64,000 nucleotides of DNA from JAHDHW01 sp965220465 (lineage in GTDB: Bacteria; Bacteroidota; Bacteroidia; Chitinophagales; Saprospiraceae): assembly GCA_965220465.1 (NCBI GenBank), contig CBDCPZ010000025.1, positions 1,116,001-1,180,000 of the forward strand, written 5' to 3'. Under the pieces are notes generated by a model. The model was not told the DNA's origin. It made no database searches and was given only the letters and a program-made list of their open reading frames with translations. Shown one piece after another: positions 50,743 through 60,546 of the stretch (position 1 is the stretch's first letter; every line of letters starts with the position of its first letter). Made by a program: the position numbers and the translations under genes.

Positions 50743-51108
50743 ATGCAAAATCCAAAATTCGACACTATCATAAAACAAGCAGATTCCCTGCTTAACGCTG
50801 CTACAGAAGAATTAAAAAGCACTGAAAATGATTTTGTAAATTATAATGCCTGCAACGATTCAAGAGAATCTATTCGAAAATACCTTACTTCGTTTTTATT
50901 GAAAAATCATATTGAGCCGACAGAACCTGTAACTTTGGCGGGGCTTCTCAAACAATGCAGAGCCACCGACAATAGGTTTAAGGCGATTAATATGTCCTGC
51001 ATCCTTTGCCAACATGATTCAGAATATGACGATTATTGCTTGAGCATTGAAAAAGTGAATCCTTGCGTGAAGGTGGCGGAGCAAACCCGTGAAATCGTGA
51101 CCGGTTGA
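50743..51108 (+). CDS. Small Cys-rich HEPN-like protein (copy B)
   Basis: This 121-residue protein aligns without gaps to the product of 38073-38453 over its full length. Five Cys (37, 72, 89, 99, 108), His91, 'SRESIRKYL' (40-48), 'PVT' (62-64), 'QCRA.D.RF' (71-79) and 'DYCL..EKV' (97-105) are shared. The helix 'SRESIRKYLTSFLLKN' looks like the HEPN helix. Here a sixth Cys occurs at residue 86. The gene is upstream of purine nucleoside phosphorylase on the same strand. The five shared Cys and His suggest a metal or redox centre. Confidence 0.7.
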   Translation: MQNPKFDTIIKQADSLLNAATEELKSTENDFVNYNACNDSRESIRKYLTSFLLKNHIEPTEPVTLAGLLKQCRATDNRFKAINMSCILCQHDSEYDDYCLSIEKVNPCVKVAEQTREIVTG

Positions 51109-51142
51109 TTTCAAAAACACAATTCTGTAAAATCGTATTTGA

Positions 51143-51170
51143 TTTCTTATTTTGAAGTCAAAATAAGAAA
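51143..51170 (+). promoter_or_regulatory. 12-bp perfect inverted repeat just upstream of purine nucleoside phosphorylase
   Basis: tttcttattttg (51143-51154) and caaaataagaaa (51159-51170) form a perfect 12-bp palindrome with a 4-base centre, 11 bases before the start codon. It includes a TATTTTG, close to the -7 element. It could be an operator or an RNA hairpin; no T run follows, so a terminator is less likely. Confidence 0.5.
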
Positions 51171-51181
51171 TAACTAAACAG

Positions 51182-52000
51182 ATGGACTATCCGACTTTAA
51201 TTCAAAATGCTTTTCAATTTTTAAAAGCAAAAACCAACTTAATACCCGAAATTGGAATTGTGCTGGGGTCTGGCCTCGGAGCTTTAGCTGATTCTATTGA
51301 AAATCCAACAAGTATTCCTTTTTCCAAAATCCCTCACTTTCCCGTTTCAACTGTTGAAGGCCACGAAGGAAAAATAATCTTTGGGATTTTAGAGGGAAAG
51401 CCGGTGATGTTGTTAAATGGAAGGGTTCATTATTATGAAGGATATTCCATGCAGGAGGTTACTTTCTCCATTAGAATAATGCAGGCTTTTGGGATAAAAA
51501 AATTGATTTTGACCAATGCTTGCGGTGGATTGAATCCAGAATTAAAGGTCGGCGAATTAGTTTTAATTAAAGACCACATCAATTTAACAAATGATAATCC
51601 GCTGCGTGGTAAAAATTATGACGCACTTGGTCCTAGATTTCCTGACTTATCAAAGGCTTATGATCCTCGGCTTCTTGAAATTGCAGAGAAAGCTGCAAGC
51701 CTGCAAAACCTCAAATTATCAAAACGAGTTTATGCCATCGTGAGCGGCCCATGCTACGAAACGGAAGCCGAAGCTAACTTTCTTAGAATTATCGGCGCTG
51801 ATATCGTAGGCATGTCTACCGTTCCGGAATGTATCGTTGCCAATCACGCAGGAATAAAAGTTTTAGGAATTTCCTGCGTAACGGATATTTTTTCTGCGGA
51901 TAATTCAGAACAAATCACGCACGAAATGGTCATGGAAAATGCTTTAAAAATTCAACCCGTTTTCACCAAATTGGTTAAAAACATTGTGGAAATGATGTAA
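51182..52000 (+). CDS. punA: Purine nucleoside phosphorylase (trimeric type)
   Basis: The 272-residue enzyme has 'IGIVLGSGLGALADSI' (phosphate-binding Ser/Gly loop), 'VEGHEGKIIFGILEGKPV', 'RVHYYEGYSMQEVTF', 'LTNACGGLNPELKVG' and 'GADIVGMSTVPECIVANHAG', the motifs and length of trimeric purine nucleoside phosphorylase. It splits inosine or guanosine with phosphate into the base and ribose 1-phosphate. It is 73 bases downstream of the HEPN-like gene, with the palindrome in between. Confidence 0.95.
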   Translation: MDYPTLIQNAFQFLKAKTNLIPEIGIVLGSGLGALADSIENPTSIPFSKIPHFPVSTVEGHEGKIIFGILEGKPVMLLNGRVHYYEGYSMQEVTFSIRIMQAFGIKKLILTNACGGLNPELKVGELVLIKDHINLTNDNPLRGKNYDALGPRFPDLSKAYDPRLLEIAEKAASLQNLKLSKRVYAIVSGPCYETEAEANFLRIIGADIVGMSTVPECIVANHAGIKVLGISCVTDIFSADNSEQITHEMVMENALKIQPVFTKLVKNIVEMM

Positions 52001-52213
52001 AAAACAAAGGATTTTATACTATTATTTGCCGCTTTTTAAAACCAAAAAAAACAACTCATTCTGATAGAATACTGATTTTCAACAGCTTACGATTTTAACT
52101 TTTTCGGCACACTAACAAATCTTAAGATTCCGTTAATACTGTCACAAAAAGGAAAGATACATGGTTTCACCAAGCTTATTTTTCCGTAAATTTTATTCAT
52201 AAAATTAATTGCC

Positions 52214-52804
52214 ATGAGAATCATTAAAACCCAGAAATCTGTTCACCTATTATTTCGTTATTCATTTTTAGCGTTTTTAGCCTTTGCCCTTAACCTCCAA
52301 ACCGTAAATGCCCAATCCAGCAACCTTAAGCCTAATATTGCTCCTGATGAGTTTACCGCTAAAGGAGTAACGGTTGGTTGGAATGAAGGAAACACTGCTC
52401 CGAACCTGACTTTCAATGATGTCAATAACAAAAAAGCGGAATTGTACAAATTACTGGAAAAGCCTACGATTATTGAGTTTTACACGCTTAATTGCACTCA
52501 GTGTACACAAAATAAAAAGTATCTGAAAGCTTTCTATAAACAATACAATATCAATATAATTGGCATTTGCACTGACGAATATATCAACCAAATCCGGCAA
52601 TATACTCGTGATCAAGACCTTCATTGGATGAATATTTATGACGATAGCAAAAAGTTCGTTGGAAAAACTTTCGCGCAAGCCAATAATTTGGGTGGCGCTA
52701 AATTTATACTGATCGCACCTGACAAAACCATTCAAAAAATTTATTATAATGTGAATGATGTTAAAATGTTAGGCGTTGAATTGCAAAAAAATTACAGTAA
52801 GTAA
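52214..52804 (+). CDS. Exported thioredoxin-like (redoxin) protein
   Basis: The 196-residue protein has a signal peptide (HLLFRYSFLAFLAFALNLQTV, cut near 'NAQSS') and a thioredoxin-fold domain with 'EFYTLNCTQCTQNKKYLKAF' (CxxC as CTQC at about residues 94-97), strand 'INIIGICTDEY' and cis-Pro region 'GGAKFILIAPDKTIQKIYYN'. The CTQC active site differs from WCxxC of true thioredoxin; such extracytoplasmic redoxins serve disulphide or heme-related reduction. It is followed by two hairpins. Confidence 0.8.
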   Translation: MRIIKTQKSVHLLFRYSFLAFLAFALNLQTVNAQSSNLKPNIAPDEFTAKGVTVGWNEGNTAPNLTFNDVNNKKAELYKLLEKPTIIEFYTLNCTQCTQNKKYLKAFYKQYNINIIGICTDEYINQIRQYTRDQDLHWMNIYDDSKKFVGKTFAQANNLGGAKFILIAPDKTIQKIYYNVNDVKMLGVELQKNYSK

Positions 52805-52841
52805 CCCAAGTTACGAATAGTCCAATTGAAACTAAATAAAG

Positions 52842-52865
52842 CAAGTTGCGATGTATCGCAACTTG
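52842..52865 (+). terminator. Hairpin after the redoxin gene
   Basis: A perfect 10-bp stem (52842-52851 with 52856-52865) with a 4-base loop. It is followed only by an AT-rich stretch, not a T run, so it may work together with the next hairpin. Confidence 0.55.
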
Positions 52866-52879
52866 AATTAATAATAAAA

Positions 52880-52911
52880 AAAAGCCCTTCTCCGCATGGA
52901 GAAGGGCTTTT
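52880..52911. terminator. Bidirectional terminator between convergent genes
   Basis: A 14-bp perfect stem (52880-52893 with 52898-52911) and 4-base loop, with an A run on the left and T residues closing the right arm, suits termination in both directions. It separates the redoxin gene from the giant surface protein gene (ending at 52930). Confidence 0.88.
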
Positions 52912-52929
52912 GCTATTATGAATAATAGC

Positions 52930-55900
52930 TTAATCCGAAGTCATCAAAATCATCTTTTTAGTAGCAGTACGGTTTGCTGTTTCTAATTGATAATACAATA
53001 CTCCGCTTGTTGGGAATTCAGCTCTTGTAACACTTATTTCATTGTATCCTTCACTGAAATCGTCTTCAACTACATTCAACAGTTTTCCGGTTAGATCATA
53101 GAATTTCATCTTCGCTTTACCGCTTTCCGGCAATTTGAATCCGATCACTGTTTCAGATTTAAATGGATTCGGCTGGTTTTGGTACAATGCAAATTTAGTA
53201 GTTTGAACTTTTCCTTCAACGCTGAAGTTCAATCCAATGTTGAGTAAACCATTGCTGTTGTATGCTTCTGACCTTGTGTATTGTGATGAAATTCTCAATA
53301 CTTCGCTCAACATGACATCCGCATTTGCTATGAAACGCAGCGTAAATATTACTTCATCATTTTCTACATCAGTGGCATTATTATTTGACCAACTGGTAGT
53401 AATCACACCTTCATCAACCATTGATATTCCAAAGTTGCTAGCATCCAATTTTGTCAAGCTACCTGTTTCAGTTTTAATAAAATCCATTACTTCCGGATTG
53501 AAATTTAATGTAAACTGATAACCTAACATATCATTGAAATTACTAGATCGGAATGGTATTGCATATTGCTCTCCTTCTTTCAATTGCAGGTCTTCCAATT
53601 CGAAAGTAAGATCTCCAAGAGTATTACGGTCTTCACCGCTAATAATGCTACTTGGAATTGCACTTCCGTTTAAGTCACCGATCTTAACTGCAACAAAGTT
53701 AGCTACTTCTGATTGCGTCAATCCATTGAAAGTATACACTTCAGGGAACGATGTTGAAAATGGATTGGTAGGGTCCGGGAATACAAATTCAGCATCCACA
53801 AATCTCCAACTGGTATTATCCTGGAATTCTGTATCAATGAACAAGATCAATCTTCTAAGTTTCAAGATATCAAGCGTCGATACTGAACCGCTTTTGTTAA
53901 TATCCGCAGCAATAATCTTATAAGGAGAATTCAATAGTTCTGTCGCCAAAACGTGCTTGGTCATCAATACGAGGTCATAAGTAGAGACACCGTTTAGTGG
54001 ATCATCGTTTTTCTCAGGAGTTACCACATAATTACTCTGCAACATCAGGTTATTAAATTCATAATTACCTTCATTGTCTGAGTTTTCTGTAGTTGGTAAT
54101 CCCGCAGAGTTTCCTTCCAATAAGACATAAACTGATTCAACACCGTAACCTTCTTCAGTTTGTAAACCACCATGGATGATCACATCATTTCCACCCATAA
54201 GTGCAGTGAAAGTTGCAGTCGTTGAAACTGAGTTTCCACAGCCATCAGTAGCGGTAAAGGTTACATCTATAGAAACATTACCCATCATTCCCATACAGTT
54301 GATTGTAGGATTTGCAGGGCTGGTAGACCAGTTAAGGTTATCTCCCTGGCATCCGTCAATTATGAGCGCATCTCCATGATTATCAACCCATTCGTCTAAG
54401 ACATTTTGAGTATTCGCATTACAAACGGTGAGCATATCCTGTGCAGGATCTATGACAATAGGATCCTCAGTATCAGTAATAACGATCATCGCTACACAAG
54501 TTGTGGTTCGACCACAAGCATCTGTTGCTGTGAAAGTTACTGGCGTGTAGCCATTCCATATACAGAATCCAAGGTTATTAGGATTGTAATTATTATTTAC
54601 ATTAATATTTTCTCCACAAGAGCTTGTAGCTGTAATCGTTTCTAACCAGGCATCAATAATCTCCAGGTAGTCGCCATCTTCACAGTTGTTAATCAGACAA
54701 TTTTGAGGGCAAGTAATTACAGGAGGTCCATTTTGAATTGTAAATACTCTAACGTCACTTGCTGTACGTCCACAATCGTCAGTTACTGTGTAAGTATAAG
54801 TATAATTGGTACCTGGACAATCAGGAGTACCCATAATTACAGGACCGGTAACGGTAGTTTCGTAACCCAATGTACAGCTAGTTGTTACCTCAGCGTAATT
54901 TGGATTTACATTGACATTGAAAGAACATTCAACGGTCATGTCCGGCGGTGCAACAATGGTTGGAGGAGCGTTATTTCCTATCGTAAATACACGATTTACA
55001 ATCACCTCTCTTCCACAATTATCTCTTACACGATATGGATAAGTGTAAGTTGTGCCAGGGCATTCATGTACACCTTCAATAATCGGAGGAAGAATTTTTA
55101 AATCATAATCATCCCCACAGCTTGTGGTTACAGTTGCATCATCTTCGCTGGTTATAATATCTTCAAAACAATCTACAGTCTCTCCGGGAATAACAACTAC
55201 TACAGGAGGGTCATTCTCAATAGTGACGACCTGCTGGCACTCTGCAAATCCATCGCAATCATCTAAAACTTTATAAGTAAAGGTATAAGTAGTACCAGGA
55301 CAGTTTTGTGCTCCTTCAACATCAGGATTGGTAACCCAAAGTTTGTAAGCAAGTTCACAATCCACGATAACTTCCGCATTTTCAGGATCTACGACAAAAT
55401 CAGCAATACAAGCTACTGTCACATCAGCAGGACAATTAATAATAGGGTCTGCAGGAGGATTAATTGTGATTGTTTGTACCTGGGAAGTTGCATTATCACA
55501 GGCATCTGTTACCGTCCATGTTCTTAAAATAGTTCCACCTTCACAGACTGTTACATTTACTTCATCATCGTATTCTATAGTCAACATCGTTGTGGGAGGA
55601 GGAACAGGAAGCATTGTTTGGCCAATATTGATGCTACCCGGAGAATCATTTGCCGGACCAGTCCAAGTGAAGTCTCCACTTTCACTTCCAGTTCCTACTA
55701 ACTGTAATGAAAATCCAACAGGAGTATTCCCACCTTCTTCGACACCAACATCAGTTGACATCATACCATCAGCAGGCCCTCCTACTGCTACAAAAGTTCC
55801 TTCGTAGCTTAAAAATTCAAGAACATTTGTTCCATCTTGAACCAAAGCGAATCCATCAGGGGATCCATTTTGAAGGCCATTTACTGGAAGTTGGAAGTCT

Positions 55901-58900
55901 ACAAAACCAAAACCATTACTTTGATCGGCAATAATACCGCTCAAGTTTATTGTATTATAAACTGTACCATTAGCCCCGTTATAAAGAACAAGTTGGTATG
56001 TTGATAAATTAATCCCCGCCGTTCCGGCTACTTCTATAAATTCACCTGCATCAGTACCCACGTTGTCATAATGGAATTCGTTGATCCAAACATTCATTTG
56101 TCCAACTCCTGTACAATTATCCATTGCATCAGTTACGTCTCCTGTGAGGTTAAGGTCATCCGGATCATCAAGACAATTTAATGTAACATCAGGAGGAGTT
56201 GTGAACGTGGGAGGGGTTGTATCAACCACTGTAATGATCTGAGTCTGGCTTGAAGCATTACCACAACCATCGGTCACAGTCCATGTTCGTGTAATTGTCC
56301 CGGTATAATCTCCACAGTCTGTCAAATCCTCAACATCGGTGTAAGTTACCATGGGAGCCGGATCACAATTATCCATAACGTTTGTTACATTTCCGGTAAG
56401 TGAAAGGTTATTGGGATCATCAGAGCATTCTATAGTAACATTAGCAGGTACCGTAAAAGTCGGTGCTTCGTTGTCTTCAACGGTGATCATTTGAACTTGC
56501 TCATTTACATTTCCACAGGCATCAGTTACTCTCCATGTTCTGGTTATATTATTTAAAACGCCATTACAAATTGGTGTAAAGCTATCGAAATACTCAACTG
56601 GCAATCCTGGAGGAGGCGGAGGCGCCACCATTATTTGACCAACATTTAAAAACCCTGGTGATTCCGGTAATGGATCGTTCCATACAAAATCATCATAAAC
56701 GCCACCTGTTCCAGTCAATTGTAAAGATTCACCAATAGGAGTTGAGCCAGTTTCTGAAACACCTATATCTGTCGACATCATTCCATTAGCTGGGCCATCA
56801 GTTGCTGTAAATTCTCCCTCGTAGCTTAAAAATTGTTTAACAAGATTTCCTCCTTCAACTAATGCAATCCCGTCAGGAGATCCGTTTTGAATTCCATTAG
56901 AAGGATAACTAAAAGAAACAGCACCAAAACCATTGCTTTCATCCGGAATGATTCCACTCAAAGCCATAGTATTATAAACCGTTCCATTACTTCCATTGTA
57001 TAGCACTAATTCATACGTTGATAAATCAACTCCTGCTGTTCCGGCCACTTCTATAAATTCACCAACGTCTGCTCCTGCATTATCATAATGGAATTCATTT
57101 ACCCAAACTGTAGGAGGCGTTGCTCCTCCAGTATCACAATTGTCCATCGCATCTGTTACATCGCCCGTGATTTCAAGGTCATTCGGATCTTGGGAACAAT
57201 CAATTGTAACATCCGGTGGTACGGTGAAAGTCGGTGGTGTTGTATCAACTATCGTAATAATTTGATCCATTGATGTTGTGTTTCCACATTCATCCGTTGC
57301 GGTCCATGTCCTTGTAATTGTTCCAGTGTAACCACCGCAACCGCTAAGGTCTATAACGTCAGTATGGCCAGTAGTTGGGTTTGGATCACAATTGTCCATT
57401 ACATTGCTGATATCTCCTGTTAGATCAAGGTCATTTGGGTCCTGATCGCATTCAATTGTTACGTCATCAGGAACTGTAAAAGTTGGCGCTGTGTCATCAT
57501 GAACGGTTATTGTTTGAGATACACTTGAAGTATTACCACATACGTCAGTAAATGTCCAGGTGCGTACCATAACGAATTGATTGACGCAGTTGCCTGGTGT
57601 AATTTCTGCTGTTGGGGATACTGTTATCTCCCCATCACAATTGTCTACCGCTGTCAAATCTACTGGTGCTGGAACATCCACCGCACATTGAACTGTAACG
57701 TCTGCCGGTGGAGTTGGTGGAACAGGTGCTGTATTATCATTTACTGTGATTGTTTGCGATACGCTCGAAGTATTACCACATACGTCAGTAAATGTCCAGG
57801 TGCGCACCATTACAAATTGGTTCACACAGCTGCCTGGGGTTATGTCTGGGGTAGGTGAAACCGTGATCGGTCCATCACAATTGTCTACCGCTGTCAAATC
57901 TACTGGTGCTGGAACATCCACCGCACATTGAACTGTAACGTCTGCCGGTGGAGTTGGTGGAACAGGTGCTGTATTATCATTTACTGTGATTGTTTGCGAT
58001 ACGCTCGAAGTATTACCACATACGTCAGTAAATGTCCAGGTGCGCACCATTACAAATTGGTTCACACAGCTGCCTGGGGTTATGTCTGGGGTAGGTGAAA
58101 CCGTGATCGGTCCATCACAATTGTCTACTGCTGTCAAATCTACCGGTGGTGGAACATCTGTTGCACACTGCACCGTCACATCTGCCGGTGGAGTTGGTGG
58201 AACAGGTGCTGTATTATCATTTACTGTGATTGTTTGCGATACGCTCGAAGTATTACCACATACGTCAGTAAATGTCCAGGTGCGCACCATTACAAATTGG
58301 TTCACACAGCTGCCTGGGGTTATGTCTGGGGTAGGTGAAACCGTGATCGGTCCATCACAATTGTCTACTGCTGTCAAATCTACCGGTGGTGGAACATCTG
58401 TTGCACACTGCACCGTCACATCTGCCGGTGGAGTTGGTGGAACAGGTGCTATATTATCATTTACTGTGATTGTTTGCGACACGCTCGAAGTATTACCACA
58501 ACCATCGTCAAAAGTCCAGGTACGAACCATAACAAATTGATTGACACAGCTGCCCGGAGTGATTTGGGCCGTTGGGGATACCGTGATATCATCAGCACAA
58601 TTATCAGTCGCTGTTAAATCAACCGGAGGCGGAACATCTGTTGCGCACTGTACCGTCACATCTGCCGGTGGAGTTGGTGGAACAGGATCAGTCGTATCTA
58701 CTATTGTTATTGTTTGAATATGAACGGTTTCATTTTCACAGGTATCAGAAGCTGTCCAGGTCCGAGTAATTGTCATTTCTTGTGCACAGTCACCTGGAGT
58801 TATTTCTTCGTCAAAAGTAATTATAATAGGCAAAGTAGGGCACTGATCATCATCGAACGTTTGATTTTCATTTATATAACCAGGAGAAGCTTCGGCAAAA

Positions 58901-60546
58901 CCAGGGTTCTGCTCATCAGGTTCAATCCATTCAAAATCACATGCTTCACATGCTGTCCCAACTCTTTGTATAGATTCATCATCGGGAGTTGCTCCTTCAC
59001 TGACACCAATAAGCTTTGCTGTGCAGCCTTTAGCCGGACCATTAGTAGCTGTGACAATTCCTTCATAAGATATGAATTCAGTCACCCAATCATTATCAGC
59101 TTTCACCAAGGCTAATCCAGAAACGCCATTTTCAAAATATTTGCTTCCTAAATAATCCAGATCAAAAGCCACAGCTCCCCATCCATTTCCTTCATCTGGA
59201 ATAATTCCTGTAAGAAATTTGTCATCATCATACATTCCATCCTTTCCTGGGTCGCCAGGGACATTTGGTTCATATGCATATAACTGGTATTCTGACAAAT
59301 CGATACCTGCTTGTCCAGCGATTTCGATGAACTCGTTTTCATCATCACCACTGTTGTCATAATGAATTTCATTGATGAACAAGATATCCGGTGGAACACA
59401 ATTATCTGTTGCTGTTAATTCCGGAGCATCAGGGATTGGTTGGTCGCATTCCAATGTTATATCATCCGGAGTACTATCAAAAGTTGGCCCTTCATCATCA
59501 ACCCTCCACGTAAATATCTGAGTGCAAGATGCAGATTCATCCAGCTCATCAGTGATCGTGTAAATTCTTTTTAACATATGAACACAATCAGATTCTGAAT
59601 GAAGATCTTCATGTGTCAATTCCAAATCACCACATCCTTCAACTGTTGGAAGCGAAGGATCAGGATCATTATCATCTGCATCGTTGAATACTGTTGCGGC
59701 TGTAGGTGCTTCAACATTACATCCTTCCGGCAAATCATAATTGTCTTCTGGGCAGACAATCGCTAGAGGAAAGCAACAGACAAAATCGCAATCAGGTGCT
59801 ATTTCAAGGCCTAAATCATTGGAAGTTATCCAGTTATCATCCTCATAAATTGCAGCTCTCAACTCATCATGTGAACCAATATTTTCTTCACAGTTATATA
59901 CTGCATTATTGACCTCTGGTGAAATTGCCAAAGAATTTTCACCGTCAGTAAAAATATCAGGTTTTGCAGAAGTGTGAGTGCCTGCTGCAGTATCATCCCA
60001 TTCGCCGTTCATTTGGATGGCTGCGATGAAGTTAGATTCATCATCTTGCACAGGTATCGATCCCTGAAAGGCAAAAATCTGGTCACCGGCGGTTGAAAGT
60101 GTAAATTCGCCGTTCAATATCATAACCATACCAACAACATTTCCTTCAGTATCTAGTGCCTGAAACGGCGGTTGCCCTTCAATTACAATTACAATCTCGG
60201 CTCCACATTCATACGATCCATCAATCGTTAGTTTAATGACACCTTCACCATAATCCCCAAATCCACCATCTTCATACCATCCGTAATCTGTAAATGAAAT
60301 GGTGGTGCCCGTTTCGACATCTTTCAATAGAACAAATGAAAATTTTTCAGGGGTATTAGATTGATATCCGGTAAATGCAACATCTCCAAGATGAAGAGTT
60401 GTTTGTGCATTTATCGTTCCTAAAAAGAGAAAAAATATTAAAAGGAAATTTTGAACAAAAGATGAGCCCGAATGAATAATTTGCTTTACATCTTTGATAC
60501 TAAATAAGTTCAACGAACTTTTAGTCGGGGGGTAAAAGTAATTCAT
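52930..60546 (-). CDS. Giant T9SS-exported multidomain surface protein with HYR and lamin-tail domains
   Basis: This 2538-residue protein has an N-terminal signal segment ('SFVQNFLLIFFLFLGTINAQ') and a beta-rich region. HYR modules follow ('PADVTVQCATDVPPP' ... 'CVNQFVMVRTWTF' ... 'VSQTITVNDN', about 80 residues each), with a tandem block of five nearly identical copies at about residues 620-1020. Three lamin-tail-like domains ('INEIHYDNSGDDENEFIEI' at about 390, and similar at about 1145 and 1485) are set inside HYR modules. Near residue 2180 come dockerin-like repeats ('AADINKSGSVSTLDILKLRR'), then a cohesin-like domain and a type A sorting domain ('FALYQNQPNPFKSETVIGFK') that marks it for T9SS export. 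Probably an adhesin or matrix component. The genome has a promoter-length gap upstream. Confidence 0.93.
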   Translation of the reverse strand: MNYFYPPTKSSLNLFSIKDVKQIIHSGSSFVQNFLLIFFLFLGTINAQTTLHLGDVAFTGYQSNTPEKFSFVLLKDVETGTTISFTDYGWYEDGGFGDYGEGVIKLTIDGSYECGAEIVIVIEGQPPFQALDTEGNVVGMVMILNGEFTLSTAGDQIFAFQGSIPVQDDESNFIAAIQMNGEWDDTAAGTHTSAKPDIFTDGENSLAISPEVNNAVYNCEENIGSHDELRAAIYEDDNWITSNDLGLEIAPDCDFVCCFPLAIVCPEDNYDLPEGCNVEAPTAATVFNDADDNDPDPSLPTVEGCGDLELTHEDLHSESDCVHMLKRIYTITDELDESASCTQIFTWRVDDEGPTFDSTPDDITLECDQPIPDAPELTATDNCVPPDILFINEIHYDNSGDDENEFIEIAGQAGIDLSEYQLYAYEPNVPGDPGKDGMYDDDKFLTGIIPDEGNGWGAVAFDLDYLGSKYFENGVSGLALVKADNDWVTEFISYEGIVTATNGPAKGCTAKLIGVSEGATPDDESIQRVGTACEACDFEWIEPDEQNPGFAEASPGYINENQTFDDDQCPTLPIIITFDEEITPGDCAQEMTITRTWTASDTCENETVHIQTITIVDTTDPVPPTPPADVTVQCATDVPPPVDLTATDNCADDITVSPTAQITPGSCVNQFVMVRTWTFDDGCGNTSSVSQTITVNDNIAPVPPTPPADVTVQCATDVPPPVDLTAVDNCDGPITVSPTPDITPGSCVNQFVMVRTWTFTDVCGNTSSVSQTITVNDNTAPVPPTPPADVTVQCATDVPPPVDLTAVDNCDGPITVSPTPDITPGSCVNQFVMVRTWTFTDVCGNTSSVSQTITVNDNTAPVPPTPPADVTVQCAVDVPAPVDLTAVDNCDGPITVSPTPDITPGSCVNQFVMVRTWTFTDVCGNTSSVSQTITVNDNTAPVPPTPPADVTVQCAVDVPAPVDLTAVDNCDGEITVSPTAEITPGNCVNQFVMVRTWTFTDVCGNTSSVSQTITVHDDTAPTFTVPDDVTIECDQDPNDLDLTGDISNVMDNCDPNPTTGHTDVIDLSGCGGYTGTITRTWTATDECGNTTSMDQIITIVDTTPPTFTVPPDVTIDCSQDPNDLEITGDVTDAMDNCDTGGATPPTVWVNEFHYDNAGADVGEFIEVAGTAGVDLSTYELVLYNGSNGTVYNTMALSGIIPDESNGFGAVSFSYPSNGIQNGSPDGIALVEGGNLVKQFLSYEGEFTATDGPANGMMSTDIGVSETGSTPIGESLQLTGTGGVYDDFVWNDPLPESPGFLNVGQIMVAPPPPPGLPVEYFDSFTPICNGVLNNITRTWRVTDACGNVNEQVQMITVEDNEAPTFTVPANVTIECSDDPNNLSLTGNVTNVMDNCDPAPMVTYTDVEDLTDCGDYTGTITRTWTVTDGCGNASSQTQIITVVDTTPPTFTTPPDVTLNCLDDPDDLNLTGDVTDAMDNCTGVGQMNVWINEFHYDNVGTDAGEFIEVAGTAGINLSTYQLVLYNGANGTVYNTINLSGIIADQSNGFGFVDFQLPVNGLQNGSPDGFALVQDGTNVLEFLSYEGTFVAVGGPADGMMSTDVGVEEGGNTPVGFSLQLVGTGSESGDFTWTGPANDSPGSINIGQTMLPVPPPTTMLTIEYDDEVNVTVCEGGTILRTWTVTDACDNATSQVQTITINPPADPIINCPADVTVACIADFVVDPENAEVIVDCELAYKLWVTNPDVEGAQNCPGTTYTFTYKVLDDCDGFAECQQVVTIENDPPVVVVIPGETVDCFEDIITSEDDATVTTSCGDDYDLKILPPIIEGVHECPGTTYTYPYRVRDNCGREVIVNRVFTIGNNAPPTIVAPPDMTVECSFNVNVNPNYAEVTTSCTLGYETTVTGPVIMGTPDCPGTNYTYTYTVTDDCGRTASDVRVFTIQNGPPVITCPQNCLINNCEDGDYLEIIDAWLETITATSSCGENINVNNNYNPNNLGFCIWNGYTPVTFTATDACGRTTTCVAMIVITDTEDPIVIDPAQDMLTVCNANTQNVLDEWVDNHGDALIIDGCQGDNLNWSTSPANPTINCMGMMGNVSIDVTFTATDGCGNSVSTTATFTALMGGNDVIIHGGLQTEEGYGVESVYVLLEGNSAGLPTTENSDNEGNYEFNNLMLQSNYVVTPEKNDDPLNGVSTYDLVLMTKHVLATELLNSPYKIIAADINKSGSVSTLDILKLRRLILFIDTEFQDNTSWRFVDAEFVFPDPTNPFSTSFPEVYTFNGLTQSEVANFVAVKIGDLNGSAIPSSIISGEDRNTLGDLTFELEDLQLKEGEQYAIPFRSSNFNDMLGYQFTLNFNPEVMDFIKTETGSLTKLDASNFGISMVDEGVITTSWSNNNATDVENDEVIFTLRFIANADVMLSEVLRISSQYTRSEAYNSNGLLNIGLNFSVEGKVQTTKFALYQNQPNPFKSETVIGFKLPESGKAKMKFYDLTGKLLNVVEDDFSEGYNEISVTRAEFPTSGVLYYQLETANRTATKKMILMTSD
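57481..58680 (-). repeat. Five 240-bp tandem HYR-encoding repeats
   Basis: Five direct units of exactly 240 bp (80 codons) lie at 57481-57720, 57721-57960, 57961-58200, 58201-58440 and 58441-58680. Units 57961-58200 and 58201-58440 are identical by eye. Others share whole blocks (for example the 60 bases starting at 57661 and at 57901). A sixth, diverged unit follows. In-frame length makes expansion and contraction possible without breaking the gene. Confidence 0.92.

Noticed and set aside
57986..58540. 184-residue open frame antisense to the giant surface-protein gene
   Set aside because: It exists only because the 240-bp repeats keep that antisense frame open; its product is a repeated translation without independent features.
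57481..58680. CRISPR-like regular spacing in the repeat block
   Set aside because: The unit is 240 bp of in-frame coding sequence with no short repeat plus unique spacer pattern.
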